A stretch of 64,000 bases of DNA, from assembly GCA_028277225.1 (NCBI GenBank), contig JANQHB010000033.1:101873-165872 (forward strand). The letters are read 5' to 3'. This stretch comes from Chlorobium sp. (GTDB lineage Bacteria; Bacteroidota; Chlorobiia; Chlorobiales; Chlorobiaceae). The position numbers and the translations under genes are program-made. The notes under the pieces were generated by a model, which saw only the letters and a list, made by a program, of their open reading frames with translations, was not told the DNA's origin and made no database searches. Of the stretch, positions 1-8,195 are shown piece after piece (position 1 is the stretch's first letter; each line of letters opens with the position of its first letter).

Positions 1-152
1 TCATCATACAAGCAACCTCAATCCATTTTTCCATAGACACCTGAACCTAAGCCTCCAATCCATCGTCGAACCAAGCATCAGGCACCGGTAACGATCACGA
101 CATACTTACCGTAAATGCCGACAAACTGACAAACTGTCAAGCTCTTCAACTA

Positions 153-1169
153 TCAATCCTCCACGCAAATTTCGGAGTTGATAATCGCTTTCACTGTCAC
201 CACGATCAGCATGACAATAACCAATGCAAGCAATCCAAGCTCAAAGAGAGCGATAGTGCGAAACACATCTGATCCGGTCATGTGCCAAATGACCACTGTT
301 GCCAGTGTTTTTGCAGCAAGCGGAAAGGAATAGGCCCACCAGGAGAGATAAAAGTTGATTTTTGCCAGAATCTGAACCTTGAACAGGATAAGGATAAACA
401 TGAAAAGAGAGAAATAGTACAGTATTCTTGCAAAAGCGTCAGGACCGACACCATGCGCCATAAGACCGGCAAGTTTGGCATACGCAATAAAACCGATTGC
501 AGGTGGAGCAAAGAGAATGAAAAGTGTAGGCAGTAACCTGTCGGGAATGGGTGAATAGAACATCATCCTGTAGAGCACAATGGTAAAGAGTGCAAGCCAG
601 AAAACGAGACCTACAGAGAAAAAGAACCAGGACACCTCGATAAAGCCATGAGGTACACCTGCAATAGGAACAATGATAGAACCGACAATAGGAATAAACC
701 ATCCCGGTGTCACATGCTCAACCTTGAAATGTGTATGTCGAATCCATATCGAGATGATAACGATAGAAGCCACAAGCTGCAGCACCGTACCTGTAACCCA
801 GAGATTATAGGATACCGCCATGTTACGGTCGAGAAACACAACGCTCAGAACAAGGAACACTTTGGCGATCAGGGGAAAAAAGTTGACTTTTATGGGATGT
901 TTGAACTCTTTTTTTACCGCATCGGGATACCGTACCGCCTTGAAGAGATAAACGATGCCGACAAGCATAAAAAGGGCTATTGTCAGATAGACAAAAACGG
1001 TAGCCGGTGTTTCCAGAGCCGGGAGAATCCCTGTTCCGTCATGACCGCCAACCTTCTGTAGAGCAAGAGAGAAGCCTGCCATACCCAGAACGATGGCGAA
1101 AAAAGTAATATGGAAATTTCTTAACCGCAACGATGACTCGCCTGCCGGTGATGCAGTTTGACTGTTCAT
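153..1169 (-). CDS. TDT/SLAC1-type transporter (TehA family)
   Basis: Predicted inner-membrane carrier or channel of the tellurite-resistance/dicarboxylate (TDT, SLAC1-like) family. The protein has about ten hydrophobic segments spread over its whole length, and the first helix has the small-residue-rich pattern FFAIVLGMAGF typical of this family. The reading frame can be extended upstream to a TTG at 1220, but that would overlap the end of the osmC-like gene. The ATG at 1169 gives about 338 residues, close to the usual family length, so I prefer it; neither start has a clear Shine-Dalgarno sequence. It lies just downstream of the OsmC gene on the same strand and may be co-transcribed. Substrate cannot be read from sequence: family members move sulfite, C4-dicarboxylates or small anions. 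Confidence 0.8.
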   Translation of the reverse strand: MNSQTASPAGESSLRLRNFHITFFAIVLGMAGFSLALQKVGGHDGTGILPALETPATVFVYLTIALFMLVGIVYLFKAVRYPDAVKKEFKHPIKVNFFPLIAKVFLVLSVVFLDRNMAVSYNLWVTGTVLQLVASIVIISIWIRHTHFKVEHVTPGWFIPIVGSIIVPIAGVPHGFIEVSWFFFSVGLVFWLALFTIVLYRMMFYSPIPDRLLPTLFILFAPPAIGFIAYAKLAGLMAHGVGPDAFARILYYFSLFMFILILFKVQILAKINFYLSWWAYSFPLAAKTLATVVIWHMTGSDVFRTIALFELGLLALVIVMLIVVTVKAIINSEICVED

Positions 1170-1203
1170 TGTAATACCGGTATACTTGTTAATTGATGTT
1201 TCT

Positions 1204-1611
1204 TTAGCCGTTTTCTGCAACTTTTGTTGCCACTTCGAAAACAGGCGGATTCAGAATATGTTTTTTCACTGCGCATAGACCGGCCACCTTGGCCAGCGTT
1301 TTGCGATACTTTTCCGGAAAATCTTCCGGCACCTCGATGTCGATCGAGATTTTTCCTATTCCGTTTCCATCCGCCCTTCTGTGATGTGTCTGGATAATCC
1401 GGATATCTCTGGTCGACAGATCCCTTTCCCGGCAAAAAGAATAGACATATATACCTGCACAAGTACCTATTGAAGCGAGAAAAAGCGAAAATGGTTCGGG
1501 TGCCGAACCTTCGCCTCCATTGCGGACAGACTGATCTGTCTCAATCGTAAATCCCCGGTAGTCGGCATTCACCTTTTTACCACCGGCAAACGATATTATC
1601 ATTTCATTCAT
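1204..1611 (-). CDS. OsmC family protein
   Basis: OsmC/Ohr-fold protein, a family of small cytosolic thiol peroxidases acting on organic hydroperoxides or of unknown activity. Two cysteines sit at the expected places, one in the segment IGTCAGIY and one in GLCAVKKH, matching the reactive cysteine pair of the family. The frame is open to an upstream codon at 1668, but the ATG at 1611 (protein beginning MNEMIISF) gives 135 residues, the standard OsmC length. The gene precedes a TDT transporter on the same strand. A redox or sulfur-compound role would fit a sulfide-oxidising anaerobe, but that is inference. Confidence 0.85.
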   Translation of the reverse strand: MNEMIISFAGGKKVNADYRGFTIETDQSVRNGGEGSAPEPFSLFLASIGTCAGIYVYSFCRERDLSTRDIRIIQTHHRRADGNGIGKISIDIEVPEDFPEKYRKTLAKVAGLCAVKKHILNPPVFEVATKVAENG

Positions 1612-1787
1612 AGATCTGTCGTTTACAATTTTGCAATATTTCAACCGATTGGCCGTCTGAATATGCATTATTTTCTTATGAAATCCTGAGGTCGGAAATA
1701 CAAACAGAAACGGTGCAGACGCTCCGGAATCATAAGCATGTACCCTTTATCGTGCAATACCCTGGACTGCTTCTCAAATCGCTACAA

Positions 1788-2531
1788 TCACTGCAGATAA
1801 AAACCTGCAGTCAGCCACACAAGCATCTCGGTCATTTCGCTCGAAGCACCAAGAACGTCGCCGGTAATCCCCCCTGTTCTCTGTCGGGAAAAAAATGCAA
1901 GAATACCGGCAGCAGGGAGAACAACAAGCAACACAACAAGAGCCGCCGGCACCATATCACGAAGTAGAATAAAATGCAGCATTCCGGCAAGAAGGAGTGT
2001 TATTCCGATATGCCGCCAGCCTGCACCTTCAACAAAACCGGAAGCAGTACCTCCCCCGCTTCTTGCATAGGGCAAAGACGACGCAAGAACAACCTGGACA
2101 AAACGGGAAAGAACGGCGCCGGCCACAATCCATTGGAAAAGACCCGACTCCAGGAGCCTCGTGAGAGCGATCCATTTAAGGAGAATGATCATACAGAGGA
2201 ATATCGCCCCGAAAGACCCGACTGCAGGATCTTTCATGATTCTCAGCCGCTTTTCCTTCGATCCCGAACAGAAAAATCCATCTGCCGTGTCTGCAAGACC
2301 ATCTGCGTGGATGCCTCCGGTAAGAACAAATCCTGCCAGGAGAACCATTGCCGATGCCGCTTCACTCCATCCGGAAAACATGACGAGGGAAGCGGCTGCA
2401 GCCTGAAATGATCCGATAAGAAAACCTGCAACAGGAAACCAGTAGAGCGCTGTACTGAACCGTTCTGCATCTTTGCCGGGTACAGGCAGAATAGTGAGGG
2501 TTCTCAGCGCTGTAACCAATCCGTTCAACAT
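1788..2531 (-). CDS. cobS: adenosylcobinamide-GDP ribazoletransferase (cobalamin synthase)
   Basis: Membrane enzyme joining alpha-ribazole (phosphate) to adenosylcobinamide-GDP, the last step of nucleotide-loop assembly. The 247-residue protein is strongly hydrophobic and carries the family signature ADGLADTADGFF at about residues 76-87, followed by the conserved segment with MKDPAVGSFG near residue 99. These acidic residues bind magnesium in this family. Its start overlaps the end of the upstream alpha/beta hydrolase gene by 7 bp, so the two are translationally coupled. They belong to a minus-strand group cobU, cobT, hydrolase, cobS. No cobalamin riboswitch is visible upstream of the group. 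Confidence 0.95.
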   Translation of the reverse strand: MLNGLVTALRTLTILPVPGKDAERFSTALYWFPVAGFLIGSFQAAAASLVMFSGWSEAASAMVLLAGFVLTGGIHADGLADTADGFFCSGSKEKRLRIMKDPAVGSFGAIFLCMIILLKWIALTRLLESGLFQWIVAGAVLSRFVQVVLASSLPYARSGGGTASGFVEGAGWRHIGITLLLAGMLHFILLRDMVPAALVVLLVVLPAAGILAFFSRQRTGGITGDVLGASSEMTEMLVWLTAGFYLQ

Positions 2532-3418
2532 GATCCTGTTCTTTTTTCAAGAAAGGCCGATACAGCCGCTACGAATGCGACAGGAGCCTCTTCCTGAGGC
2601 AGATGACCGCAATCGGCTATCACATCCAGCTCCGCTCCGGGAATCAGTTCAGCGAGCCTGTAACTTTCATCTGTTTTCACCGTACGGTCATGCTCACCTG
2701 TTATTACCAGTGTCGGCACATCGAGACCGGGAAGTTGTTTTTCAAGGTTGAGGTGATGTGTTTCCAGAAACAGCTCCCAGAAAGCCCGGGACCAGCCCCC
2801 GACCATGAGATCACCCCTGAATGCCGCAAGAGTCTCGTCATCGAGCCGGCTCCCTTCATGCCAGAAACCACGGATGTTTCTGTCAAAAAGCTTTGTTATC
2901 AGTACCTTCATGATACGGGAAAACAGAGGACTCATCGTTTTAAGCAAAGGTTTGACCGCTGCAGGGACCTCACTTGTTGCATAACCGCTGAAAACCATCG
3001 CTCCAGCAAGAACAAGACCCGTGATCCGTTCCGGATATCGGAGCGCCGTAAGAAGCGCTATCGTTCCGCCTGTTGAGTTTCCTGCAAGAACCGCCTGATC
3101 AAAACCTGCCTCCGCCATGAGATCAAGAACGAGATCGCTTTGTGCTTCTGGAGAATATCGGGCGCCACTCCTGTCTCCGGGCAGTGGACGCGAAGTCAAA
3201 CCGAATGCCGGACGATCAAAAACAAGGACCGTCGCATTTTCTGATAGTGGGCGGACAACGTCCCTCCAGGAGCGGATACTGAGAAAACTGCCATGAAGCA
3301 GGACGATCAGAGGCTCACCTGTCCCAAAAAGTTTATAGTGAACCCTGAACCCCCCGGACTCGAAAAACCGGCTCTCGGGATCCGCGTACTTTTCCTGAAG
3401 CTCTGTAAATGACGCCAA
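2525..3418 (-). CDS. alpha/beta hydrolase between cobT and cobS
   Basis: Serine hydrolase of the alpha/beta fold, 297 residues. The oxyanion-hole motif LLHGS is at about residues 40-44 and the nucleophile elbow GNSTGG places the serine near 115. The acid (in GEHDRT) and the histidine (in DCGHLPQEE) follow in the right order near the C-terminus. There is no signal peptide. The substrate is unknown. It begins 15 bp after cobT and overlaps cobS by 7 bp, so it is embedded in the cobamide nucleotide-loop operon. A role in that pathway is an inference from position only. Alpha-ribazole phosphatases belong to a different fold, so I do not call it CobC. Confidence 0.85.
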   Translation of the reverse strand: MASFTELQEKYADPESRFFESGGFRVHYKLFGTGEPLIVLLHGSFLSIRSWRDVVRPLSENATVLVFDRPAFGLTSRPLPGDRSGARYSPEAQSDLVLDLMAEAGFDQAVLAGNSTGGTIALLTALRYPERITGLVLAGAMVFSGYATSEVPAAVKPLLKTMSPLFSRIMKVLITKLFDRNIRGFWHEGSRLDDETLAAFRGDLMVGGWSRAFWELFLETHHLNLEKQLPGLDVPTLVITGEHDRTVKTDESYRLAELIPGAELDVIADCGHLPQEEAPVAFVAAVSAFLEKRTGSC

Positions 3419-3433
3419 TGTAAAAACCGCCCT

Positions 3434-4492
3434 TTATTGTTTTTCCGAAACGTTGGCAGAACTGAAGGTCGCCATGCTATTATACAGTTTTATCGATCCT
3501 TCGATCACCTGCATGGCAAGCGCTGCACCTGTCCCTTCTCCAAGTCGCATATCCAGATCGAGGATAGGACGGGCACCCAGTTTCTGCATAACCGCCTTAT
3601 GGCCCTCTTCGTTGGAAAGATGGCTGAAAAAAAGATAATCACTGACCCTGCAGGAGAGCTGCATGGCAACGACCGCCCCGGCTGAAGAGATAAAACCGTC
3701 GACAACAACGGGCAGGCCCACCGATGCCGCTCCGAGAATCAGCCCGCAGATCCCGGCAATTTCAAAACCGCCGAGTGCCGCAAGAACTTCAAGAGGCGTT
3801 TTGAGTGAATCCCGGTTGATCTCTATTGCCCGCTTGATCACCTCGATTTTATGTTCGAGCCTTTCCTGATCGATACCTGTTCCCCGCCCGGTAATCGACT
3901 CGACAGGCAGATCGAGCAACGCAGCAAAAAGTGCCGTTGCAGAGGTTGTATTGGCTATTCCCATTTCGCCGGTTGCAAGCAGATGGAAACCGTCCTCACG
4001 AGCCTTTCCGGCAAGAGTCATACCAGTCACTACCGCCTGTAGCGTTTCATCTATCGTCATGGCCGGCCCTTTAGCCATATTGGAAGAGCCCTTCCTGACT
4101 TTACATCTCTGAAGACCGGGATGGTCGGGAAAATCGTGGTCGACGCCGATATCAACAATATCGAGCACCGCCCCGGCATGACGCGCAAGCACATTGATGG
4201 CGGCACCGCCATTGAGCATATTATAGACCATTTGAGGCGTAACCTCGCACGGAAATGCTGACACACCCTCATCTGCAACACCATGATCAGCTGCAAAACA
4301 GACAATTTTTTTCTTTTCCAGAACCGGTCTCGCTGTACCTGTCGCTATGGCATACCTCATGGCGATCTCTTCAAGCCTCCCGAGGCTGCCGCGCGGCTTT
4401 GTAAGGTCATCGAGATGATCCTGGATCGAAGCGCTCAAAGAATTGTCAACCGGCTGTATACCGGAAAGGATAGTCTGGAACTGATCGTGCAT
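3434..4492 (-). CDS. cobT: nicotinate-nucleotide--dimethylbenzimidazole phosphoribosyltransferase
   Basis: Activates the lower-ligand base by transferring the phosphoribosyl group of nicotinate mononucleotide to it, giving alpha-ribazole phosphate for CobS. The 352-residue protein has the usual CobT length. It shows the N-terminal segment LTKPRGSLGRLE, the central GEMGIANTT motif, and the C-terminal RLGEGTGAA motif, whose glutamate (about residue 319) corresponds to the catalytic base of the family. It is followed directly by the alpha/beta hydrolase and cobS. Upstream lies a short tandem repeat and then cobU on the same strand. Assignment is firm; the base actually used cannot be read from sequence. 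Confidence 0.95.
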   Translation of the reverse strand: MHDQFQTILSGIQPVDNSLSASIQDHLDDLTKPRGSLGRLEEIAMRYAIATGTARPVLEKKKIVCFAADHGVADEGVSAFPCEVTPQMVYNMLNGGAAINVLARHAGAVLDIVDIGVDHDFPDHPGLQRCKVRKGSSNMAKGPAMTIDETLQAVVTGMTLAGKAREDGFHLLATGEMGIANTTSATALFAALLDLPVESITGRGTGIDQERLEHKIEVIKRAIEINRDSLKTPLEVLAALGGFEIAGICGLILGAASVGLPVVVDGFISSAGAVVAMQLSCRVSDYLFFSHLSNEEGHKAVMQKLGARPILDLDMRLGEGTGAALAMQVIEGSIKLYNSMATFSSANVSEKQ

Positions 4493-4501
4493 GGGATTGG
4501 T

Positions 4502-4551
4502 GAATAGGTAATAGGTAATAGGTAATAGGTAATAGGTAATAGGTAATAGGG
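4502..4551. repeat. 7-bp tandem repeat (TAGGTAA)n
   Basis: About seven near-perfect head-to-tail copies of TAGGTAA (also readable as AATAGGT) begin 10 bp upstream of the cobT start. The stretch to cobU then has words such as GTCACTTGTCAC and GTTACTCGTCAC. A repeat in the leader of cobT could vary in copy number and alter translation spacing, but this is only a possibility. Confidence 0.85.
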
Positions 4552-4644
4552 GGAAGATAAATAAATCTCACCTCTACGCACGATGTGCACGGCATTTGGC
4601 TCCATTCTCGTCACTTGTCACCTGTTACTCGTCACTACCATCAG

Positions 4645-5160
4645 TTATTTCATCCTCACCGGGATGCCGCTGCAGAGAAGCCAGGCTTCGGTTGCGGCTG
4701 CAGCGGCTTTCTGGTTGATGATGCCCGCAATGTCCCGGAATTTCCTGGCCATGGCATTGTCGGGGACAATCCCCATGCCGACTTCATTGGTAACAAGAAT
4801 TATGGTGCATGGAGGCTCTTTCAGGACTGACAGCAATCGTTCGACATGGGACATGATCAGATCATCCGAATCGAACGCGTGCATGAGGTTTCCTGCCCAT
4901 ACCGTCAGACAGTCCACGATAACCACATCAACATCTTTGGAGATTGCATCGACCGCCCTGTCGAGATGCAACGGCTCCTCGACCGTGATATATTCATCAC
5001 CACGCTCTTCCTTATGTTTCAGGATACGACGCTGCATCTCTTCATCAAAAGCTTCGGCAGTCGCAAGAAAAGCCTTTTTATCGTATCTCTCAGCACAATG
5101 GAGAGCAAAAGAACTTTTACCGCTTCTTGCACCGCCGGTCAGGTAGATCAGATTTCTCAC
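4645..5160 (-). CDS. cobU: bifunctional adenosylcobinamide kinase / guanylyltransferase
   Basis: Phosphorylates adenosylcobinamide and then transfers GMP to it, giving AdoCbi-GDP, the CobS substrate. The 171-residue protein has the P-loop GGARSGKSS at residues 9-17 and the conserved His49 in the pattern RILKHKEER. That histidine is the guanylylated residue in characterised CobU proteins. Length is normal for the family. It is the first gene of the minus-strand group cobU, cobT, hydrolase, cobS, although 150 bp of repeat-rich sequence separates it from cobT. The divergent chaperone-usher-like operon starts 130 bp away on the other strand. No riboswitch is seen in that gap. Confidence 0.95.
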   Translation of the reverse strand: MRNLIYLTGGARSGKSSFALHCAERYDKKAFLATAEAFDEEMQRRILKHKEERGDEYITVEEPLHLDRAVDAISKDVDVVIVDCLTVWAGNLMHAFDSDDLIMSHVERLLSVLKEPPCTIILVTNEVGMGIVPDNAMARKFRDIAGIINQKAAAAATEAWLLCSGIPVRMK

Positions 5161-5291
5161 AGAACTATCGATTCATGTATGACTGAATAACGCCTTGTCT
5201 ACTCAAATCGGCGTGTTTTTGATATATAAACGGAATTCTGTACAATAATAAAAGAGGTTAAACCATGCCTGCCCCATAACCGGAGACCTCC

Positions 5292-5906
5292 ATGGTCAAG
5301 CATATCGTACCCATCGGGTTGTTTCTCTGTTTCGGCTTGTTTATAAGTCTTCAGCAGGCCGCCGCTCAATCAAACAAACAGTCTCAGACAACTGTCGGAA
5401 AAACAAATGTATCCATTGTCCTTCCCGATCTGATTATCCTTCACTACTATTCAGGTCTGACACTCAATTTCGAGCAATTCTCTTCTGCGGAAAATACAGG
5501 TTCGGCAGAATTCGACGTCCAGTGGAACGGCGAAGCGGAAAGTTCAGACGAACTCACAGGCGAAAATACTGAACTTAACCTCCCGGACAATGTCTCTCTT
5601 GATCTGCCGAATGTCTGGGCCATTCGTGGACTATCTCCTTCCGGCAATGCGAAGGTGTCCATCTCTGTCAACAACAGAGTCCTCACCTCCGGTCCGTCAA
5701 AGATCTATATCGAAGAGGGTGCCGGAAACATTCAGATTGACGATAACCGCGGCCATTCCGGAACCTCAATCAATGCGAGCCTCAACGGAATCACTGCCTC
5801 CGAAGCGACTATCGGCAATGTCCGCATCACCCTGAACTTCTCGGAAACAACAAGAGCCGGCCTGCATACAGGCGGCCAGTATAAAATCACCGCTGAAACG
5901 ATCTGA
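5292..5906 (+). CDS. secreted pilin-like subunit 1 of chaperone-usher-like operon
   Basis: Unrecognised secreted protein of 204 residues with a clear Sec signal peptide (cleavage near AAAQS, about residue 26). The mature part is beta-rich and low in cysteine. It is a paralogue of the next gene. Both share LHYYS.LTLNFE near the mature N-terminus, PNVWA(I/V)RG in the middle and a C-terminal GGQYxITA motif. The start is supported by GGAG seven bases before the ATG. It is the first gene of a five-gene plus-strand operon with a PapD-like chaperone and an usher-like outer-membrane protein, which is why I read it as an exported structural subunit. No database family is claimed. Confidence 0.75.
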   Translation: MVKHIVPIGLFLCFGLFISLQQAAAQSNKQSQTTVGKTNVSIVLPDLIILHYYSGLTLNFEQFSSAENTGSAEFDVQWNGEAESSDELTGENTELNLPDNVSLDLPNVWAIRGLSPSGNAKVSISVNNRVLTSGPSKIYIEEGAGNIQIDDNRGHSGTSINASLNGITASEATIGNVRITLNFSETTRAGLHTGGQYKITAETI

Positions 5907-6026
5907 GAAACCTTCCAGCACCCGTCTCCTCGAATTCCTTTCTCTTCGCAAGACATTTTCATTACATCCGTTATTGACGGATTCCTTTTATTAAAACGTA
6001 ATTATTTCTATTTTTTTAATCGTAAT

Positions 6027-6689
6027 ATGAATCTACTTCCCCTAACCCCAAAAACCATTATCATGATGCTCAAGAGGATTACGTCAATTGCTCTTTCCGT
6101 TCTCTTTGCAGTATCCTTCACGGTTACCTCGTTTGCAAACATTGAAGGTGGTGGCGGCAAAGAATCAAGCAGCGGAACAGCAAAGGTAACCGCAAATGTT
6201 CCCCAGTTCATTGTACTGCATTACTATTCGAATCTCACACTCAATTTCGAAACTCCGACATCCGAGGCGCTTGCTGAAGGTGACAATACGATGTCAGTAT
6301 CCTGGGAAGGGAAAACGGCAGGTGACGAGCTTACGACTGCAAGCCTGATGGATGCCAAAAATCTCGAACTTGATGGAGGCACGACAACCGTCACAATGCC
6401 GAATGTCTGGGCAGTGAGGGGATTTTCGAGAAGCGGCACAGCCCGTGTCTCGGTCACGATACCAAGTGGCGGTGATGTTCTGAAGCTCGACGAATCGGAA
6501 ATCAGCATGTCGAATGTCAAGGTAAATGATGGAAAAAGCAGTGACGCTACGATCATAACCAATCTTGGTGGCATTGCGAAAAGCTCTGCTACCTTCGGCG
6601 GCATTGAGCTGGATCTCGACTTCACCAATACCAAACGATCGGGAAGCCATATCGGAGGGCAGTATACGATAACCGCTTCGGCTATCTGA
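6027..6689 (+). CDS. secreted pilin-like subunit 2, paralogue of subunit 1
   Basis: Beta-rich secreted protein, up to 220 residues. The signal peptide is clearest if translation begins at the internal ATG at 6063 (protein starting MMLKRITSIALSVLF); neither start has a good ribosome-binding site. Shared blocks with the preceding gene are LHYYSNLTLNFE, MPNVWAVRGFS and the terminal GGQYTITA, with a variable middle. This pattern fits tandem duplication followed by divergence of surface-exposed loops. The conserved last strand, alternating hydrophobic residues ending in TITASAI, is where a donor-strand-type interaction would be expected in a chaperone-usher subunit. That last point is inference. 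Confidence 0.75.
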   Translation: MNLLPLTPKTIIMMLKRITSIALSVLFAVSFTVTSFANIEGGGGKESSSGTAKVTANVPQFIVLHYYSNLTLNFETPTSEALAEGDNTMSVSWEGKTAGDELTTASLMDAKNLELDGGTTTVTMPNVWAVRGFSRSGTARVSVTIPSGGDVLKLDESEISMSNVKVNDGKSSDATIITNLGGIAKSSATFGGIELDLDFTNTKRSGSHIGGQYTITASAI

Positions 6690-6702
6690 GCACGTGCCGG
6701 CA

Positions 6703-7323
6703 ATGATCAAATTTTTGAAGCAAAAAAGATGCCTTGTCTGGCTGACTGCTCTGTCTACATTCCTGTGTACGGTTAGTTTGGCCAACAAGGCATTTCCTGC
6801 CGATCAACTGAAAATCTACAAAAACCGCACTCTCGAGGCTGTCACACTCAATGAAATAGGTATTTCCGGAAAAGAAGTATCAACGGCTCTATCCCCTGTT
6901 GAAGTGGATGCCACATGGGACGGTGGTTCTATCAATACACCCGGGATATTTCTCGAACAGGTATATGGATCGACAACGATAAGAAGAAGAGATGTCCTGC
7001 TATGGTACTACCAGTTCAAAAAAAACAGCGGCAATGATGACGACAATGAAAATGACGATGACCTTACCTATATAAACGGTCAGTCATTCCATGTCAATTA
7101 CAGGGTTATCAGCAGAAGCGGTGTGGAAAATGCTCTTTCTCACAAAAAAGACCCTTCATCGCTCATCCTTGCCTACATCACCAAAAGGCCTGTAGAATGC
7201 GTCGATAGAGGCAAAAACAAGACACGCTGCCTCGGCAGGATTGATTTTGATTTTGACATTTCCCGGGCAAAAAAATCCGGCAAGTACCTTGGCTCCATCG
7301 AAGTAACAATCACAACACTCTGA
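6703..7323 (+). CDS. secreted subunit 3 with acidic insertion
   Basis: Third exported small protein of the operon, about 206 residues, with a signal peptide ending near the ANKAFPADQ segment. Overall similarity to subunits 1 and 2 is low. The C-terminus keeps the same layout: an alternating strand DFDFDI, then KKSGKYLGS and a final hydrophobic strand ending VTITTL. A run rich in Asp and Asn (NDDDNENDDD) lies in the middle, perhaps a calcium-binding or flexible loop. The frame is also open from a GTG at 6694. The gene ends 10 bp before the chaperone gene. It could be a tip or base subunit; nothing proves it. Confidence 0.65.
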   Translation: MIKFLKQKRCLVWLTALSTFLCTVSLANKAFPADQLKIYKNRTLEAVTLNEIGISGKEVSTALSPVEVDATWDGGSINTPGIFLEQVYGSTTIRRRDVLLWYYQFKKNSGNDDDNENDDDLTYINGQSFHVNYRVISRSGVENALSHKKDPSSLILAYITKRPVECVDRGKNKTRCLGRIDFDFDISRAKKSGKYLGSIEVTITTL

Positions 7324-7333
7324 AAAAATCATC

Positions 7334-8179
7334 ATGAAAAAAGTACTTTTGTTGCTAATCATTGCTGTCCTGACAATGACGGCAAACGCATATGCAGAAG
7401 ATGCCCCTCCTCCGGGTCAGATAGGTGTTTCGCCATCAATGCTTGAATTGTCTATCGGTTCGAAACCGGTAAACGAGTCGCTCAAGATTTTCAACCTCAA
7501 AAAGAAAACGACAAAAATCAATGTCGAAGTCTACAACTGGACTCTTGATGAAAACAATGATGTCAAGCTTCTGCCTCCAGCAGAACAGTCCCTTGACCAG
7601 TGGATGATAATCAATCCCAAGTCTTTCGTTCTTGAAGCAGGAAAAAGCCAGGTAGTTCGCCTTTCTATCCGTCCGCCTGTCAAACCTTCACCCGGCGAAC
7701 ACAGGGCAATCATCTACTTTACGGAAGAAAAAATGGAAACTGCAGAAGCCGGGGAAGAAGCACCGGTAGAAGTACTCTTCAAACTTGGTGTCGGCGTTTA
7801 CGCAAATGCTGACCCGGTCAAAAATGCCGCCTCGCTATCAGCTCTTACCTTTGACAAGTCCGGTAATACCCTCAAAGCATCGATAGCCAACAAAGGCAAT
7901 GTCCATTCTCGCCTGATTGGAACCTATTCCATCTGGAAAAAAGCTGCTTTTCCAGGGATCAAAACCGCCGAAAAACTGACATCGGATGGAACCGAAGGCA
8001 AATCTCCGGAAGGGCTTGTTGCATCAGGTCAGCTTAACCAGACACCGGTTCTGCCGGGCCATACAAGAACAATCGTGACCCGGTTGCCCGGAATGCCTGA
8101 ATCCGGGTCTTATATCGTTGCCGTTTCCGGTTCGCTCGACGGGGAAAAAATCGAAAAAATCTATCCCGTTTCTCGCTGA
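7334..8179 (+). CDS. periplasmic pilus-assembly chaperone (PapD-like)
   Basis: Periplasmic chaperone of the fimbrial type, 281 residues with a signal peptide (cleavage after NAYA, about residue 22). The N-terminal immunoglobulin-like domain matches the family in order: ISVSP-like strand IGVSPSMLEL, the NLKKKTTKINVEVYNW strand, the WMIINPKSFVLEAGKSQVVR segment that carries the conserved P.....L..G..Q.(V/I)R signature, and the EHRAIIYF strand. A second, less conserved beta domain follows. In the known pathway such proteins hold pilin subunits until delivered to the usher. It sits between three small secreted proteins and the usher-like gene, 16 bp upstream of the latter. Confidence 0.85.
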   Translation: MKKVLLLLIIAVLTMTANAYAEDAPPPGQIGVSPSMLELSIGSKPVNESLKIFNLKKKTTKINVEVYNWTLDENNDVKLLPPAEQSLDQWMIINPKSFVLEAGKSQVVRLSIRPPVKPSPGEHRAIIYFTEEKMETAEAGEEAPVEVLFKLGVGVYANADPVKNAASLSALTFDKSGNTLKASIANKGNVHSRLIGTYSIWKKAAFPGIKTAEKLTSDGTEGKSPEGLVASGQLNQTPVLPGHTRTIVTRLPGMPESGSYIVAVSGSLDGEKIEKIYPVSR

Positions 8180-8195
8180 ATCATAACGCAAGCGG

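Noticed and set aside
1204..1220. TTG start of the TDT transporter at 1220 overlapping the osmC-like gene
   Set aside because: The internal ATG at 1169 gives a family-length protein without overlap, and the extra 17 residues look unlike a membrane-protein N-terminus.
4502..4551. CRISPR array
   Set aside because: The repeat unit is 7 bp with no spacers, so it is a microsatellite. No other spaced repeat array was seen in the window.
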